64,000 bases of DNA from Nageia nagi (taxonomy: Eukaryota; Pinophyta). Location: the NCBI GenBank assembly GCA_050084985.1, contig JBITNC010000001.1:113832001-113896000 (forward strand). The letters are read 5' to 3'. The notes beneath the pieces are model-generated. The model was not told where the DNA came from. It saw only the letters and a program-made list of their open reading frames with translations, and ran no database searches. Shown one piece after another: positions 37,350 through 48,167 of the stretch. Position 1 is the stretch's first letter, and every line of letters starts with the position of its first letter. The translations under genes and the position numbers were made by a program.

Positions 37350-37998
37350 TGTAGTCCCAAAATAATGCAATTAATTATTTATGGGGGTTAATTAATGCAC
37401 TATTGGTCTACTTGTTTCTTATTGATGCATATATATGAAATATGGTAATAATGGATAACGGAAAGATACATGTGCTTAATTATATCTCATCTTCATTCCA
37501 TTAAGATAAACATACACAAAAGATAAGCATACATTCATTCAATTGCATGCCATTGGTTTCCTATACTTGGCATGCCATTGATGGCTTAAGATAAGCAATA
37601 TAACAGATGTAATAAAGAATGTAACAATAAGTGAATGAAAGAATCATCAAATAGCAAGCATAAGATATAACTCATGAATTTGCACATAACATAGTGATGC
37701 AACATGTGCTAGAGTCTCTCTATATTCCTCATATTCTTTTGCTCGTGACCTCTCTTTTTGAGATGATCCCCTTAGATCCTATGGATATGTTTTAGGTCAT
37801 CTTTGATGCCTATATATATGATACAATTTTACATGAATTTGACCTTTTTGACCCCTTGTACATGCCACAAGGGTCCACTAGACATATCACATAGCTTTGA
37901 CATGACTTAGGGTATTATTTAACCCTTTTACATAATACATCATTGAAGCTTTAAAATGAAATATTTAATAAATAATAATTTATTTTTAGGCATCTATA
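37350..37998 (-). repeat. 3' LTR of element C
   Basis: The plus strand starts TGTAGTCCC and ends GGCATCTATA (decayed CA). It shares GCAATTAATTATTTATGGGG and TTTAGGTCAT blocks with 45441-46088. The minus-strand polypurine tract CCAAAGAGGGGCAAA lies at 37999-38015. Confidence 0.9.
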
Positions 37999-38519
37999 TT
38001 TGCCCCTCTTTGGAGGTGTGATTAAAGCAATGAAATTACATGTCCAAAGAAGAAGTGTAGAAGAAATGTTTTTTTTGAGAACTTTGAACTCTTTGTTGTA
38101 TTCTCCCTTGTTGATGATGATGAGGGTCCCTTAATACCCACTTTTAGCTTATATTCCCCAAGAAAGATCCTTGAATGGTGCTACCAAGGTAAAATCTAAT
38201 TAAAAATCTCTCTCCAGGAATGGTGCTGTGTAGATGATGGAAATGACTATGCTATTAGGTAGCTGTATGATCCCATATCAAATTTTGGAGATGAAAAATT
38301 TATTTTTTTCCCTTGTACTACTTCAACCATGAATCTATCCATTTCATCATTTATGATACTCAAGAACCATTTTCACTTATGTTCATGCCTTGAAATAGAG
38401 AGGATCTACTTTGACTAAGATGAAATGATGATGAAATAGACACTATTGATGGCATGGAAATCTATGTATATTCTTCTGCTCTTTAAGATGTAGAAACTTT
38501 CAATGAAATTTTAATTATA

Positions 38520-39060
38520 AAATATGGTGGATGCATAGTGAGTTTCATCATCCATTGATAATGAATCAATGTCAACAATATGGTAGCATCGCGAGTTTAT
38601 ATTTTAAGTGAGTGAACTCTCACTAATCGTGTCGTTGGTCATCGATGATCATACATTTTTATGTCTATGATATGAAGATAGTATGATTTAGATTTTTTCA
38701 AAGAAAAAACCATATGGATACAAAGTAAGTTGTATCTTCCATTGATGATGAATCAATGTCAACAACTTGCTCATGATTGTATTTTTGATTTTCTTTTAAG
38801 TGAGTGAACTCTCACTAGCCATGTCATTGGCCATCAGCGATCATACATTTTATGTCTATGATCCAAAGATACCATGTTTTGGATTGGATCAAATAAAAAA
38901 CCATATGGATACATAGTAAGTTGCATATTCCATTGATGATGAATCAATGTTAACAACTTGCTTATGGCTATATTGTCAATTCTCTTTTAAGCGAGTGAAC
39001 TCTCACTAGCCGTATTGTTGGCCATCGATGATCATACATTTTTAATGTATATGATTAAAA
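38520..39060 (-). repeat. Tandem repeat, about 190 bp, three copies, 3' region of element C
   Basis: CCATTGAT(A/G)ATGAATCAATG begins units at 38552, 38739 and 38930 (steps of 187 and 191). GAGTGAACTCTCACTA and ATCATACATTTTT recur in each. The block lies between integrase and the polypurine tract. A CT run (39084-39111) follows. Confidence 0.88.
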
Positions 39061-39269
39061 TTTTTTTTAACTAATATTTCTCATTTCTCTCTCTTCTCTC
39101 TCTCTCTCTCTTGGCCATGCCACTATGAGCCTGCTTGTAGTGCACGTTGCTAGAACCATGGGATTTTTTTGTATTTTTCAAAAAAAAAGTTTACATGCCC
39201 TTGATAATTAATTATATGTTTTATGGGGCATGATGTTGTAATTTTTAAGCATATAATCATTTAATATGG

Positions 39270-40270
39270 ATAGCATTGAATGTATTTGGTTCTTCTTTGC
39301 CATCCATGGACAATAGTCTATATGCACCTAATCTTGTTACATCAATTACAACATATGGACCCAACCAATTAGGCTCAAACTTGCCTTTTGCTTCATCATT
39401 TACTATTGTTTTATTGATGTTTTATTTCAACATTAAATCCCATATTTTGAATTCTTTTGTTTTTATCTTCTTACTAAATGCTCTCTTAATTTTTGCATGA
39501 TATACCTTTTGATGTTCAATGGCTCTAATTATTTTTTCATCTAGTGATTCCAACTGTTGCAACCTTGGTTTTTGTGCATTTTCATTGGATATGTCACCAT
39601 GTAAGGAAATTATAAAATATGGAATTTCAAATTCAAGTGGGACAATAGCCTTATATACATATACCAATGAAAATGGTGTTGCCCTAGTGGTAGTATAGAT
39701 ACTGGTTGTATATGCCAATAATGCATATGGTAATTTCTCATGCCAATCTTTCTTATATTTATCCCATGTTTTGGAAAGTATTATCTTGATTGCCTTATTT
39801 ATGGCTTCAAATTTACCTTTACTTTAAGGGTAATAGATGAAAGAAAAGGTTTGTGTAATATGAAACTTTTTACAAAAAGCCTTCATGTCTTTAACTTTGA
39901 AATTTGGGCCATTATCCATTATCAACCTTTATCGTACACCAAACCTTATGATGATGTTTTAGGTGAAAAATGCAATGAATTTAGGTTGAGTGAATAATTT
40001 TATTGGGATTGTTTCCACCCACTTGATGGTGAATTTTGTAATTGTAATGACAAATTTGTGTCCCTCCCTAGAATGAAGATTAATCATACCAATCAAATCT
40101 ATGCCCCAAGTAGCAAATGGCCATGGAGAAATAATAGAATGCAACTCTTGGATAGGTTGTTTCTCTAAATTTTCATGTTTTTGACATTGCAAACAAGTTT
40201 TAACATGAGCCTTACAATCCATTTCCATAATAGGCCGGTAGTATCCAATCATCAAAATTTTGGTGTATAG
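39270..40270 (-). pseudogene. Element C: integrase
   Basis: A 98-codon frame (40255-39959) holds GYYRPIMEMDCKAHVKTCLQ (last part of the zinc finger, C-x2-C) and FATWGIDLIGMI with the first catalytic Asp. A later frame (39718-39422) has ATPFSLVYVYKAIVPLEFEI and the AIEHQKVYHAKIKRAF helix. The middle, with the other catalytic residues, is in shifted frames (NGxxF and GNG-type blocks near 39830-39930). The chromodomain-like end is not seen. Confidence 0.85.
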
Positions 40271-40689
40271 TGTTTTTGTATGAAAGTGATCACCACATAG
40301 ACCATCATGATCTTATTCTAAGGTAGTAGCTATCTCATATTATGTTAAACATCTCAGTAATGTACCATCCAATGATGTCTTATACAAGACTTCTCCAATG
40401 ATCACATATTTTACTCTAGTTCTTTTCAATCTCACTTTTTCATTTCTATCAAAATTATTAGGAAGTATTTGATTTTTCAAATAATTATAAGTATCATAGT
40501 ACATATTTTAAAAATCATTCTCCACTACAATAAGATAATATTTAATCTTATCCATATGATCTATGTAAGAAGGAGAAATTAACTTATGAATTTTGAGGAT
40601 GCCAGGATGGTCTCTTCATCTTTGATTTCAATTGGTACTGATATAGCTGCACTTGCCATTGTATTCCCATACCTATTATTAGCTCTTGG

Positions 40690-41070
40690 AGTATTTTGAA
40701 TAGTATATATATCAAATTAATCCAATAAATCAATCACTACAAGTCTATAAGGTTTTAAATTTTCATTCTTAGTGTCAAATAAATCTTGTATTTGATTGAC
40801 AACAAGTTGGGAATCCTCATATATCTCTATATTCTTAATTTTCAAAATGATAGCAACTTTGAATCCTAATATCAGTGCTTCATATTCAGCCATGTTTGTA
40901 TAATTAAAAGCAAGATTGTATGCCATAGGGATTACATTATTTGTAGGAGATACTAAAACAATACCTACTATTTCTCTGTGAGAACATTTTGATCCATCAA
41001 AATATAGAGTCCAAGAAGTGGAATCATCTTCTGTGAGGCATATGTAGTCATCAAGGATCAAGATCTCATT
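40690..41070 (-). pseudogene. Element C: second (archaeal-type) RNase H
   Basis: A 114-codon open frame (41061-40717) has all expected blocks up to the last one: WTLYFDGSKC (Asp), NMAEYEALILGF (Glu), IYEDSQLVVNQI (Asp, where G-D-S is E-D-S), and SYRL-like RLVVIDLLD. It is well preserved relative to the rest of the element. Confidence 0.87.
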
Positions 41071-41154
41071 AAATTCATGTCACTGGCATCCCTCAAGCCT
41101 ATCTACACACTACTAGCATCGTGGGTCACCTTGAAATTCATCTAGAAATTCTTA

Positions 41155-42420
41155 CTAGACAATTGTCTCTCCATCTTGAGGAAAATTTGCTATCAAATCT
41201 ATGACTGCTTGGCCTTTAATTGATTTTTGTTTTACCACATTTGTATCAAATTTTTGTAACAACATCAACCACTTTGCAAGGCTACTTGATAAATGTTGCT
41301 TAGCCATAAGATATTTTAATGGGTTAACAGGACTAACAACAAATGTAGTGCAATATAATAAATAATATCTCAATTTTTTAGTAATGAAGACAATAGCATA
41401 GCAAATTTTTTCCATAGGAGTGTATCTAGTCTCATAATCAATCAAAGTTTTGTTAAGATAATAGATGGCTCTTTCCCTATTTTCTTTGTCTTTTTGACAA
41501 AGCATTGTTCCTAATGCATACAATGTGGCTAAGATGTATAAGTAAGAAGGTTTTGAAAAATCCATGGGGACTAGGATGGGAGAATGAAGTAAATATCATA
41601 TAATATCTTCATATGCTTTTTGACAGTTGTCATCCCATACAAATTTGACATCCTTTTTGAGAAAATGCATGAATGGCATATATTTATCCCCAAGTTGTGA
41701 GATAAATCTTCTAATTGAATTTATTTTACCTTTGAGGCTCCTTAATTATTTTAAGTTTTTGGGTAGAGGCATACTAATAATGGCTTTTACTTTTTAGGAC
41801 ATACTTCTATTCTATTAGAAACCATGAATCCTAATAATTGATCGAAAGTAACTCCAAATGCACACTTTTGAGGTTTAAGTCATAGTTTTTACCTTTGCAA
41901 AATGGTGAATACCTCTTCAAGCACTTGTAGATGATCTTTTCCTTACTTGGATTTGACTAGAATATCATCAACGTATACCTCCATGATTTTGTGAATGTGC
42001 TCATGAAATATAGTGACCATTGCTCTTTGGTATGTAGCACCTATATTTTTAAGTCCAAAAGGCATAACCCTCTAACAAAAATTACCCCAAGGTGTAGTAA
42101 AAGTTATTTTATGTTGATCAACAAGGTTAATCAAAATTTGGTTATAGCTAGAAAGTCCATCCATAAATGATAATGTATTATGACTAGTGACACTATCAAC
42201 AATCATATCAATATTTGGCAATGGAAAATCATCTTTTGGAAAAACATTATTGATATCATGAAAATTTGTACATACTTGTATTTCACCAATTGGTTTGGAG
42301 ATAGGAACGACATTAGCAATCCAATCAAAATAGTTAACAAGCCTTATGAAACCAACATTTAAATATTTTTCTATCTCTTTTTTGACTATTAGGGCCTTAG
42401 AAGAATGCATCTTTCTAGGT
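41155..42420 (-). pseudogene. Element C: reverse transcriptase and first RNase H
   Basis: The frame 42410-42072 gives the RT front (LIVKKEIEKYLNVGF, VVPISKPIGEIQVCTNFHDI, FMDGLSSYNQI). The active-site region near 41965 reads EVYVDDILVK-like in another frame. The frame 41565-41155 gives RNase H (YYLNKTLIDYETRYTPMEKI) and the tether SSSLAKWLMLLQKFD, ending with QAVIDLIANFPQDG. Stops lie between 42070 and 41570. Confidence 0.88.
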
Positions 42421-43479
42421 TTTTGTTTGATTTGATTGACACCCTAGTTTAATGGTAGATTATGCATAATAAATGAGGGATCTAATCCTAGCATATCATC
42501 ATAAGACCAAGTAAAATTCTTAGAATGCTCAATAAATTGATTTTTATACCTTTCTTATTGTGGAAGAGGGTTGTTCCAATTTGTAACAATCTCTCATCAT
42601 CCAAAGTGACAATGTTGATATGTATCAACTCCTCTTATAGAAATGTAGGATCTTTTTGCAACAAGGATGATAATTATTCTATGCTTGGAACTTCATCCGT
42701 AGCTACACCTAATGGCTGAACCTATAATACTTCATGAAAATTGATCTCTTGACCAAAATAAGCATATCCATTAAGTATATAAGTTGATTTAAATTTGTCA
42801 TTAGATTTGGGCATTTTTTAATTTGCCCTCAATTATTCAAGAATATCATCATCAATATTGAAATAATCAAAATCAAGAGGTATAGAATCATCAATCCATG
42901 TATCTACTTCAATATCATCTGATAACTCTATTAGATTACATTCCTTAACAAACTTAATGGGACCCCATTTCTATTTTATTTATCCATCATTACCCAAGCT
43001 TGTTGTGGTCATTTGAGTTTTAAACTTATCAAGAAAAGTAGGCATTCCTTATTTAGATTTTAATAAACCCTCCTTTGTATTTGCAATTTTGAAATATGTA
43101 CTTATGAACAAATGAAGAAAAAATGATTTTACTTAATTCAGAAGATGATGGTATGTCAGTTGAATATGTCTAATTTTACTTTTTTGATAAGGTAGAGTAA
43201 GATTGGTCATTATCACCCTCATTTTCATTCCACTAGTAGCCTACTGGTAGAATAGCACATTGCTGACATCCTTCAACAACTAATATCCTAGGCTATCCCA
43301 AGTCTTTGATGAATGTAAATGGATTTGTATCATCAATTCTATAGGTTCCCATGCCTATCTCCATGATCTATATCTATTTTTTGTTATTGACCTATAGTGT
43401 GGGGCATTCTAAGGGTTCTATCTCATATTGTGATGGTAGCATGGTAAATTATTCTAAATGAGTAACATTGCATAGTGCA

Positions 43480-44110
43480 TATGGATCAAGATATCTCATG
43501 ATTATATACACTTCACCTTGGAATTTAAACTTCAATCTGCCATGTAGTGTTGAAGTTACTACATCCATGTCATGAATCCAAGGTCTCCCCTAGAGCATAT
43601 TATATGATAATTTGTACTCTATAATTTGAAATTTTGCTACTATAGTACTAAAATCTATAGTAATCATGAATGTAGCTATTACCATAGGTTTATTTGATGA
43701 GCTATCATACACCCTAATCTTGAAGGTAACTTCTTCTAAAGGAGGAATCTAAAGATCTTTCTCTTGTAATTGCATCAAAAAATGATTAGAGTAGACATTT
43801 ACAGTTGATCCATTATCCACCATTATTTGTTTTACTTCCCATCCATCAACCATAGGTGTGATATATAAAGCTAAACATTCATATAACAATTATTGATTAA
43901 GCTTTTTAGATTTGTAAAAAGAAATAGCATCACATTCCTTAATGGTTCTATTTTTTTCAAAAAACATAGCAGTTAAAATATTAGTAGGGACAATTTCATT
44001 TTTGAACAAAGCATATAATATATCCCTATGAACTTGAGATGTGGAAATGAGATCATATAAACTAATTTTAGTAGGTGTATTTTTCAATTGATCAATCATG
44101 CTATAAACTT
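43480..44110 (-). pseudogene. Element C: aspartic protease and its leader
   Basis: The frame 44099-43890 is the leader typical of Tat elements (MIDQLKNTPTKISLYDLIST). The protease follows: MVDNGSTVNV near 43815 (D-N-G at the active site) and an N-M-L-W-G-R-P-W-I-H-D block near 43580. Stops interrupt the region. Confidence 0.82.
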
Positions 44111-44399
44111 TAGGATCATGAGGGATACTTACTTGTTCAGTTGTGATCAGATTTGGAACTTGACATGGTCATCCTCTTCTTAAGTTGCCACAAACATCCT
44201 TGTCCACTAAAATAGTATTGATTGTAGGTCCTTGATTGGAAAGGATTTCATCAATTGTATATCTTCCTTTCTCCACAAGCTCCAATATTGTAGCTTCTAA
44301 TGTCTTGCAAAAGTTTGTAGCATGCCCTTTTCATTGATGGTAAGTACAATAGGCATCAAAGCATCCCATAGAAGTATTATCATCTTGTAAAGAATGCTC

Positions 44400-45430
44400 A
44401 AGGGGATGTAAAGGTCATATTTTCATTAGATCCCTCAAAATATTACATGGTTGTATCTAAAATGTATATGAATTTTCTTTTATGGTTTGAGATCTTTGCA
44501 TCTTTAAAGAGGAACTAGGTTTATTTACCATATGTACTGGTTTTTCCCTTTTCTTTGCATATGTTTTTCTAGTGTCTTGCATAAAGGGGTTAGGTGCATA
44601 CTTAAGCTCACCTAAAGCTAACAATGCATTCTCTTTTTGCAATAATTATTGGACTAATACTGCAAAACTAATATCTTTAGCAATATGAGCATGCAAATTA
44701 ATAACAAGATAATGGATTCACAAAAAATAGCATAAATTTCATGTTCATCTAATTTACTATGAATGGATTTCCATAGCTTTTTAAGTGTGGAACATACTTC
44801 TCTAGGGTTTCATTGCCTCCTTGTTGAATTGCACATAACTTAGATACATTGCTTTGCTCCTTGATGTTGTGCTTGTATTGGCCTATTAACACTTTGACTA
44901 AGGTCTTGAAAGAGTTAATCAAATTACTTGGTAGAGTGTAGAACCATTGACTATTATCCCATTTCAAACTCCTTGGGAAGAATTTTTCCATCAATCTCTC
45001 CTCTAATCCTAGCTTTAATAGGCATTTTTGAAAGCTAATGAGATGTTACTTGGGATATTGTTCACCACTAAACATCTCAAACTTGGGGACCTTATGCTCG
45101 AGTGGTAGGGGAAAGTTGTGAATCTCATCCATCAAGGGTGAAGTGAAGATGCCATCATATTCATCCAGATTTTATGGTTGTGAGGTACTAGAAGGCATAG
45201 CTTGAATAATACGACTAGATGTTGAGCTTCCTATACCAATTAATGTATTGATTACTTTCCACATCTCAAGCATATTTTTGTTCATTTCTTGCATTAGGGA
45301 AAGGACTGCTAGATCCATTTCTATGCTTCTATTGGCCTAGGAATAGGTATGCATGATGTTGGCAACATAAACCTATGATAGAAAGCTTATAAGATCTCAC
45401 CAATATGGTGAGAAAATTTGAACAGTTGAG
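44400..45430 (-). pseudogene. Element C: gag
   Basis: The frame 44994-44749 contains the capsid-like LKWDNSQWFYTLPSNLINSF and a GNETLEKYV block. The frame 44642-44457 is the basic tail (ALLALGELKYAPNPFMQDTR). The N-terminal part up to the PBS is broken by stops. Confidence 0.75.
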
Positions 45431-45440
45431 TTCACCAAAA
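45422..45440 (-). other. Primer-binding site of element C
   Basis: The minus strand TTTTGGTGAACTCAACTG follows the 5' LTR end. TGGTGAAC matches the tRNA-Trp complement, with transitions at the next differing positions. Confidence 0.6.
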
Positions 45441-46088
45441 TGTAGTCCCTAAATAATGCAATTAATTATTTATGGGGGTTAATTAATGCACTATTAATCT
45501 ACTTGTTTCTTATTGACACATATATCTAAAATATGGTAATAATGCATAAAAAAAAATACTTGTGCTTAATTATATTACATGTTCATTCCATTAAGATAAC
45601 CATACATAAAATACAAGCATACATTTATTCAATTGCATGCTTTTGGTGTCCTATACTTGGCACACCACTGATGACTTAATATAAGCAATATAATAGATGT
45701 AATAAAGAATGTAATGATGAGTGAACGAAAGAATCATCAGATAGCAAGCATAAGTTATAACTCATGAATAATATTTGTGCATAATAGAGTGATGTAACAT
45801 GTGCTAAAGTCTCTCTAGAATCATCCTCATATTCATTTGCTCATGATCTCTCTTTTTGAGATGATCACCTTATATCCTATGGATATGTTTTAGGTCATAT
45901 TTGATGCTTATATATATGATACAAGTTTACATGAATTTGACCTTTTGTACATGAAATAAGGGTACACTAGACATATTACATAGCTTTGACATGACTTAGG
46001 GTATTATTTAACCCCTTTTACATAATACATCAATGAAGCTCTAAAATGAATTATTTAATAAATAATAATTCATTTTTAGGTGTCTACA
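45441..46088 (-). repeat. 5' LTR of element C
   Basis: The partner of 37350-37998. It has intact TG...CA ends (TGTAGTCCC and GTGTCTACA on the plus strand). Confidence 0.9.
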
Positions 46089-46093
46089 CTTAT

Positions 46094-46877
46094 GATATCT
46101 AGGAAGAACCTTGAAAAATAGATAATACTAGTGGGGAACTTCCACCTCCAACTCCTTAAGACCTTGGAGGAAAGCTATAGGGTGTAAAAACTTAGCCCAA
46201 ATGCTAGGTAAGCCCCCTAATCCATATTCAAATGAAAAATATAAGAATAAAGCATACCTAGATGCAATACAATATGCTTATGCTATGCTAAATGATTTAA
46301 AATGCTAAAAAATAATGAGATATATGATGATAATATTATTATAAATGATAAATATTTATAAAAATTCTAATATGGCCTAAAATCTAGCATGAAACTAGTT
46401 TAGATATGATGCTCATGCACACAATGATGAAGGAATGCTGAAATATGCTATACAAAAGGATATGACTACTCAAAATAATTTCAAATGCTCAAAGATACAT
46501 ATAAAAACCTTGAAATAAGAAACAATATATAAAATATAATTATATACCTCCAAATCCTTTTAAAATGATGATGGGATATTCATATGCCTTAGTCTCCATC
46601 CAAAATGCTAATAAAAATATGTTATGATGTACTACAACCTAGGTACTGTTTGTAATATCGATGAATTAGAAAGGAAGGCTTGGGATTAAAAATTATTAGA
46701 GGGAAATAACCTAAAAAATTCCTTTCTATACTTTTCTATTTCTAATCAACTGATTGGTTAGGGTTACCAGTCCTAATTAGCTACTCAATTGCTTTTGTTG
46801 ATCTATCAATCGATTGGGTGATCGGTATGATGATTGGGATCTATTATGATTTTGAACATGTTATTAGATTTTGGTGA
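46094..46877. other. Old repeat debris, possibly a diverged LTR
   Basis: The block AGTGGGGAA(C/T)(T/A)TC(C/T)A near 46132 and its surroundings (46095-46190) resemble 49858-49930. This suggests two diverged copies of one repeat about 3.7 kb apart. Boundaries are not resolved. Confidence 0.35.
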
Positions 46878-48167
46878 ATGCTCATGCTAAGGTTCAAGTT
46901 AACATGTATGATAGAGATATTAATTTTTATAATGTCTACAAATGATGGTAATAATGATATTAAAAATAATCCAAATTCTACTAGTGATGATGATTGCAAT
47001 GATGATATTGATTCCAATGCTCCTAATAATGATTATTTCAATGATGATATTGATCCTAATGCTCCCAATAATGATTCCAATGATGATATTGGTCATAATT
47101 ATTCCAATTACAATGATGATATTGATTCCAGTGATCTTGATGATGATTATTCTCATGATGATATTGATCCTAATGAAGAAAGAAGTGATGATGATAGTCA
47201 TGATAATATGCTTTCAAAGGATAATCATATTTCTACTTTTGATTTTCTTACTACAAGTATTTATGCTATTAACACTATTCCTAAGGATATTAATATTGTC
47301 TATTTATTTGTAAAACAAGATCCATAATTACTTACATGCCTTCCAAAATCTTTCATTTATAAAGGGCATTTCTCTAGATTCATTAGTAACATTGATAATG
47401 AACATGGTCTAGATAAGGCATCTAAGATATCTCAATTACTATATTCTTTGGTAAATGAAGAGGATGATTCTGTAGTTGAAGAATATATTCAAAATGATAC
47501 TAATACAAATGATGATAATGCCAATACTAATGAGAATATTTACATTATAACTCTTATGATGAAGAATAAAATAAAATAATATTTTCATAAACTTCCTATA
47601 AGTCCTGTAAATGTTCAAAATTTGTTTAGCAAAAGGATTAATAAAATAAAAAAGGGAAACTAATATATTGAAAACAAAAACAAATCTCATTGGTACAAAG
47701 ATAATATTATTTCTTATGTCTTCAATTTAAATATCATTCAAATGATGGATTTATTAGCGTGAAAAAAATATTGCATAAAATCTTAGAAAACATAACAATA
47801 TGTTATGAGGAAGGATATTTCTCTTGAGAAAGAAGGAATCAAAAGTGATATATCTCACAAGGGAATTAAAGATAATCATAATGATACTTTTATTGATACT
47901 AATGCTATTAATGAAATTCTTCAAGTTGTTGATGACTTGATAGATTTATGGATCAAAAGCATGAAATACTTAAAGGAATTTACACACTTAACATTTCAAT
48001 ACAATCAAGAGGGATGACTATTGAGTATCCTTGATAATTTTAGTAAGAAGCATCCTCAATTGGTTAACGAGGTTAATGATCTCATCACACCTTTCATACA
48101 AAAATTTGGTAAAGAAAAAATTGATTTATTATTGACTTTTTTTTACTGTATACATCTCATGTAGGAT
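46878..48167 (+). pseudogene. Decayed plus-strand ORF, Asp/Asn-rich, about 430 codons, unknown
   Basis: One frame runs from 46878 to about 48167 with only seven stops, each reachable from CAA, CAG or CGA by one C-to-T change. The first 149 codons are open. They contain NDDIDPNAPNND-type repeats encoded by an imperfect minisatellite (about 46960-47190, GATGATATTGAT core). After the first stop the frame gives SRFISNIDNEHGLDKASKIS, then a Lys-rich part, an open 70-codon stretch with NEILQVVDDLIDLWIKSMKY, and KKHPQLVNEVNDLITPFIQK. It is opposite in strand to all gypsy elements here. I recognise no domain. It may be the antisense ORF of an older Tat element or a separate element's gene. Confidence 0.5.
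46950..47200 (+). repeat. GATGATATTGAT-core minisatellite inside the plus-strand ORF
   Basis: (A)ATGATGATATTGATCC-like units recur about six times at spacings of 30-45 bp, in multiples of three, so the frame is kept. Confidence 0.7.

Larger units (their letters stand above)
37345..46093 (-). mobile_element. Ty3/gypsy (Tat-type) element C
   Basis: LTRs are 37350-37998 and 45441-46088, almost equal in length (649 and 648 bp) and highly similar by eye. Flanks TTTAT (37345-37349) and CTTAT (46089-46093) form a target duplication with one change. It reads leftward: PBS, gag, protease, RT, RNase H, second RNase H, integrase, 190-bp tandem repeats, polypurine tract. All domains are present in order, but each has stops or shifts. 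No insertion interrupts it. Confidence 0.9.

Noticed and set aside
46920-47313. Ile/Met-rich frames overlapping the Asp/Asn-rich ORF on both strands
   Set aside because: They are shadow frames of the GATGATATT repeat; the Asp-rich frame is the one that continues with few stops to 48167.
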